Under the pieces are notes generated by a model. That model did no database searches. It was not told the DNA's origin and worked only from the letters and a program-made list of their open reading frames with translations. This document shows positions 6,072 through 8,519 of a stretch of DNA of 8,519 nucleotides, piece after piece. The position numbers and the translations under genes were made by a program. Where the stretch lies: assembly GCA_012961305.1 (NCBI GenBank), contig DTZQ01000530.1, positions 1 to 8,519 of the forward strand, in the 5' to 3' direction. Source of the DNA: Armatimonadota bacterium (GTDB lineage Bacteria > Armatimonadota > UBA10988 > DTZQ01). How positions within the stretch are numbered: position 1 is the first letter of the stretch; every line of letters begins with the position of its first letter.

Positions 6072-7475
6072 ATGAAATGCGAAAGGAGGAAATTTTTGGC
6101 AGCAGCAGCGGGATTCTTGGTTGGTGTGGCCGCTGCTGAAGTTTTTGCCGGCAAGGAAGGACGGGCCCGACGAACTATGAAGCGACCAAACATTCTTTTC
6201 CTCCTCACCGATGACCAGGCCCAATGGGCGGTGGGCGCTTACGGCAATGAAGACGTTTACACGCCCAACATGGACCGCCTGGCGCGGGAGGGAGTGTTGT
6301 TTACCTATGCCTTTACCGCCCCCGTGTGTTCCCCTTCTCGGGCCATGATTATGGCCGGCTGCCACAGTCACCAAGTCGGCATTGACGACTGGATTGCCCC
6401 CCAGGAAAGGGAAGGGTTAGACCCTGCCAGAACGACGCTTGCTGAGGTGCTTAAGCAGGCTGGCTATACCACCGGACTGATTGGCAAGTGGCACTTGGGG
6501 AAGGAAGAAGAGTACCATCCCTTGCGCCGGGGGTTCGATTACTTCATGGGATTCCTCGGCGGGGGCAATAGGCCCAAAGACCCGACGCTCATTATTAACG
6601 GCGAGGCAAAGCAGGTTCGGGGCTTCCTTACTGACGTTCTGACCGACGATGCCCTTAAGTTCCTCCGGGAGAATCGGGATAGACCCTTTGCCTTGTTCCT
6701 CCACACTCGGGCGCCCCACAAACCCTACCTGCCGGTGCCCGAAGAAGATATGGTTCCCTACCGGGGGAGGAAGTTGCAAGTTCCTACGGTGGAAAACTTC
6801 CCCGAGGAGCGGCTGCAGAAAGAGTATCGGGGTTATTATGCCAGCATAACGGGCATAGACCGAAATCTGGGCCGACTGCTCGCGGAACTGGAGGAGTTGG
6901 GAATTGCCGATAACACTATGGTACTCCTCATGGGGGATAACGGCTATATGATTGGACAGCACGGCCTGGAGACCAAAGGCAATGCCTGGGTGATAGGCAC
7001 CAGGATGCGCCGGCCGAACATGTTCGACTACTCGATACTCGTACCCCTGATTATTCGGTGGCCGGGAGTGGTACAACCCGGTACGAAGTGCGAGGCGATG
7101 GTTTCCTCCATAGACTTTTTCCCCACGTTTTTGGAGATATTGGGGCAGGAGGTCCCTCCGGGGTTAGAGTTGGAAGGCCGGAGCATGTTGCCGCTTCTGC
7201 GCGGGGAACGGGTGGAGTGGCGCGATGCCCTGTTCGGCCTTTACGACATGCATCACGGTGCCCAGGCCCATATGCGGATGATTCGCACCGCTCAGTGGAA
7301 ACTGGTGCTCCATTATGAGGAAGGCGGGGAGAACGAACTGTATGACCTAAAGAACGACCCGGGCGAACTGCAAAATCTCTATGGTGAGGAATCGGTGCGC
7401 GAGGCCCAAAATCAACTTGCTCAACGCTTGGCCGAGTGGCAGCGGAGGGTTGGTGACCCGTTCGCGCCCTCATGA
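6072..7475 (+). CDS. Tat-exported type I sulfatase (Cys-type, formylglycine dependent)
   Basis: The protein is an arylsulfatase-family (S1) hydrolase of 467 residues that removes sulfate esters, probably from a glycan or other organic sulfate outside the cytoplasm. The N-terminus CERRKFLAAAAGF is a twin-arginine signal with probable cleavage after AEVFA (residue 26). The core begins RPNILFLLTDDQ, where D47 and D48 bind metal. C86-SPSR is the sulfatase signature whose Cys is turned into formylglycine. GKWHLG (K139, H141), HTRAPHKPY (H211, H216) and MGDNGYMIGQHG (D289, N290, H297) with K302 complete the active site. The C-terminal ENELYDLKNDPGELQNLY is the usual family ending. ATG 6072 is chosen because it gives the Tat signal and follows GAAGGGG. 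All key residues seem intact, so it should be active if a formylglycine-generating enzyme or anSME exists elsewhere. Substrate is unknown. It is transcribed alone from a strong promoter. Confidence 0.93.
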   Translation: MKCERRKFLAAAAGFLVGVAAAEVFAGKEGRARRTMKRPNILFLLTDDQAQWAVGAYGNEDVYTPNMDRLAREGVLFTYAFTAPVCSPSRAMIMAGCHSHQVGIDDWIAPQEREGLDPARTTLAEVLKQAGYTTGLIGKWHLGKEEEYHPLRRGFDYFMGFLGGGNRPKDPTLIINGEAKQVRGFLTDVLTDDALKFLRENRDRPFALFLHTRAPHKPYLPVPEEDMVPYRGRKLQVPTVENFPEERLQKEYRGYYASITGIDRNLGRLLAELEELGIADNTMVLLMGDNGYMIGQHGLETKGNAWVIGTRMRRPNMFDYSILVPLIIRWPGVVQPGTKCEAMVSSIDFFPTFLEILGQEVPPGLELEGRSMLPLLRGERVEWRDALFGLYDMHHGAQAHMRMIRTAQWKLVLHYEEGGENELYDLKNDPGELQNLYGEESVREAQNQLAQRLAEWQRRVGDPFAPS

Positions 7476-7484
7476 GGGCAATTA

Positions 7485-7517
7485 GACCACCAAATTGATG
7501 AATTTTGACCATCAAAT
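7485..7517. promoter_or_regulatory. Pair of 11-bp direct repeats, possible operator
   Basis: GACCACCAAAT (7485-7495) and GACCATCAAAT (7507-7517) differ at one base and are 22 bp apart, two DNA helix turns. The second copy overlaps TTGACC (7505-7510), a possible -35 box, although no good -10 box follows at the right spacing. They lie just after the sulfatase stop, in the start of the rpsF leader. Confidence 0.35.
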
Positions 7518-7523
7518 CGGCAA

Positions 7524-7535
7524 TACCAATTGGTA
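7524..7535. promoter_or_regulatory. 12-bp perfect palindrome in the rpsF upstream region
   Basis: TACCAATTGGTA is a perfect palindrome seven bases after the second direct repeat. It would suit a dimeric regulator but is short enough to be chance. No known operator is recognised. Confidence 0.3.
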
Positions 7536-7552
7536 GGGTGGCTTCCCTTAGC

Positions 7553-7612
7553 CGCCTTCCCTCCCCGGTCTGACATGGGCAAGGGAGGGCGACAAAGGGC
7601 TCTCGCCTTCCC
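7553..7612 (+). promoter_or_regulatory. rpsF leader with two mutually exclusive hairpins
   Basis: The purine arm around 7582-7592 (AGGGAGGGCGA) can pair with CGCCTTCCCT upstream (7553-7562, 19-base loop) or with TCGCCTTCCC downstream (7603-7612, 10-base loop). Each stem is ten base pairs with one G-U pair. Only one can form at a time. The position, 50-110 bases before the rpsF start, suits an RNA switch or autoregulatory site. S6:S18 feedback on rpsF leaders is known in other bacteria, but I cannot match that motif here. Confidence 0.4.
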
Positions 7613-7652
7613 CAGGAGGTTCTCGAATCTGGTTGTCAAATTGCATTAAACC

Positions 7653-7660
7653 AAGGAGGG
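7653..7660 (+). promoter_or_regulatory. Ribosome binding site for rpsF (GTG start)
   Basis: AAGGAGGG ends seven bases before GTG 7668. It decides the non-ATG start, and the product then begins with the S6 consensus MRDYETV. Confidence 0.85.
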
Positions 7661-7667
7661 AAGCAAC

Positions 7668-8168
7668 GTGCGCGATTACGAAACGGTGCTCATCCTCGAC
7701 CCAGACTTAGAATCGGCAGCGGTGGACCGAATCCTCGATTCCGTTCATGCCTTGATTGTCAACAGCGGGGGAGTAATTACCCGTTCGCAGCGGTGGGGTA
7801 AGCGAAAGTTCGCCTATCCCATTGGCAAGAAAACGGAGGGGCTTTACATCCTCCTCAACTTTCAGGCCAAACCGGAGTTCATTTCCGAGTTCAACCGCAC
7901 TTTGCGATTGAACGAGACCATCCTTCGGGTGCGAACGTTTCGGGATGAACATCCGCCGGAGCCGGCGTTTAAGGCTTCCCCGCTCCCTCCAGAGGAGATG
8001 GAAATGGAAGAACTGCCAGAGGAGGAATTCGGTTTCAAGGAGGAGTCCCTGGAGGAAGAGGAACCTGAGGAGGAGAAAATAGTGGAGGAGATTGGGGAAG
8101 AACCTACTAAGGAACTGGCGGAGGAATTGGAGGAGTGGGCCGAGGAGGAAGAACCATCGGAGGAGTAA
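7668..8168 (+). CDS. rpsF: 30S ribosomal protein bS6 with long acidic C-terminal tail
   Basis: This is bS6, which binds 16S rRNA with bS18 on the platform of the small subunit. Residues 1-92 are a normal S6 ferredoxin-like domain: RDYETVLILDPDL at the start, RWGKRKFAYPIGKKTEGLYILLNF in the middle (residues 42-65) and RLNETILRVRTFRDE at the end. Residues 93-166 are an added tail in which 35 of 74 positions are Glu or Asp, with runs such as EEEEPEEE. Typical S6 is about 95-135 residues, so this is clearly extended. Translation starts at GTG. The gene is 12 bases before ssb, as in the conserved rpsF-ssb-rpsR-rplI operon, the rest of which would lie beyond the window. Sulfatase is upstream, separated by a structured leader. 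Confidence 0.97.
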   Translation: MRDYETVLILDPDLESAAVDRILDSVHALIVNSGGVITRSQRWGKRKFAYPIGKKTEGLYILLNFQAKPEFISEFNRTLRLNETILRVRTFRDEHPPEPAFKASPLPPEEMEMEELPEEEFGFKEESLEEEEPEEEKIVEEIGEEPTKELAEELEEWAEEEEPSEE

Positions 8169-8180
8169 AAGGAGAAAGCC

Positions 8181-8519
8181 ATGGTCAATCGGATTGTGCT
8201 TGTAGGACGGTTGACCCGGGATCCGGAATTGCGCTATACTCCTAATGGGGTGCCTGTGGCCCAATTTCGGATAGCGGTAGACCGACCTTTCAGGAATGCG
8301 CGGGGGGAGCGGGAGACGGACTTCATCAATGTCGTGGCCTGGCGGCAAAGTGCAGAGTTTGTTCACCAGTATTTGAGCAAAGGCCGCCTGGTAGGGGTAG
8401 ATGGTCGTTTGCAGATTCGTTCCTACACCACCCAGGATGGCCAGCAGCGCACCGTGGCCGATGGACGATGGCTTTCATGCGCGCCCCCATCGTCCGCCAG
8501 CTGTCGCCCATCGTCCTGA
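8181..8519 (+). CDS. ssb: Single-stranded DNA-binding protein, C-terminus abnormal or truncated
   Basis: SSB coats single-stranded DNA in replication, repair and recombination. Residues 1-92 are a classic OB-fold: MVNRIVLVGRLTRDPELRYT, then FINVVAWRQSAEFVHQYLSKG (residues 48-68) and GRLQIRSYTTQDGQQRTV. After residue 92 the expected last strand (of the type TEVVADNVQFL), the flexible linker and the acidic DDDIPF-type tip are missing. Instead there are 20 residues rich in Ser, Cys, Pro and Arg (for example CAPPSSASCRPSS) and a stop exactly at the window end. The divergent part coincides with inverted and heptad-spaced repeats. A good ribosome site (AAAAGGAG) lies before ATG 8181, and coupling with rpsF is likely. 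The truncated ending is probably an assembly or repeat effect rather than a working protein end. Confidence 0.9.
   Translation: MVNRIVLVGRLTRDPELRYTPNGVPVAQFRIAVDRPFRNARGERETDFINVVAWRQSAEFVHQYLSKGRLVGVDGRLQIRSYTTQDGQQRTVADGRWLSCAPPSSASCRPSS
8459..8516. repeat. Inverted and heptad-spaced repeats at the end of ssb
   Basis: CGATGGA is tandemly repeated once (8459, 8466). GGACGATGG (8463-8471) has its perfect reverse complement CCATCGTCC at 8487-8495 and again at 8508-8516. The two right-hand copies are 21 bases apart (three times seven), and 28 bases (four times seven) separate GATGGAC at 8460 from CATCGTC at 8488. GATGGCT also occurs in the array near 260. The region may be the start of another degenerate heptamer array or a contig-end artefact. 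Confidence 0.5.

Noticed and set aside
6068..6139. 23-codon frame from ATG 6068 as a leader peptide for the sulfatase
   Set aside because: It overlaps the Tat signal in another frame, and the sulfatase ATG 6072 explains the ribosome site equally well.
5910..6374. 154-codon minus-strand frame over the divergent region
   Set aside because: It overlaps both promoters and the conserved sulfatase N-terminus and has no recognisable motif.
7707..8366. 219-codon minus-strand frame opposite rpsF and ssb
   Set aside because: The Leu/Phe-rich stretch is simply the complement of the Glu codons in the S6 tail.

Overview
This is a GC-rich bacterial chromosomal fragment with strong Shine-Dalgarno sites. 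It probably comes from a metagenome contig, because the first and last genes are both incomplete or odd. The organism is a diderm: it encodes an outer-membrane secretin. A Tat-exported arylsulfatase-type enzyme, Pro/Arg/Gly/Phe-rich low-complexity protein segments and short degenerate heptamer repeats between genes would suit a planctomycete-like or other little-cultured Gram-negative lineage. The phylum cannot be fixed from the sequence alone.

Layout. Bases 1-241 hold the end of an upstream gene with a Gly/Arg/Phe-rich, then helical basic C-terminus. After a 112-base gap with 7-bp tandem repeats comes the dominant feature, a 1285-residue secretin (354-4211). It has a signal peptide, a long disordered Pro/Glu region, an N0-like domain, eight successive N1-type ring domains and a normal GspD/PilQ-type secretin barrel. 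Facing it tail-to-tail on the minus strand is a probable two-gene unit: a YegS/LCB5-type lipid kinase (5934-5041) followed by queE (5000-4278), with a heptamer repeat across their junction. A divergent promoter region (5935-6071) drives the kinase unit leftwards and a Tat-dependent sulfatase (6072-7475) rightwards. After a structured 192-base leader comes the rpsF-ssb ribosomal/replication operon. The S6 protein carries a very long acidic tail, and the ssb reading frame loses homology about 60 bases before the window end.

Functionally the window is a junction between envelope genes (secretin, sulfatase, lipid kinase) and housekeeping genes (queuosine precursor synthesis, S6, SSB). No tRNA, rRNA, CRISPR array, transposase or phage gene was seen. 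The points most worth a second look are the eight-ring secretin with Phe/Arg-rich inserts that become more Phe-rich towards the pore, three heptamer-repeat sites (two touching the 3' ends of genes), the acidic S6 tail, and the rpsF leader with mutually exclusive hairpins.
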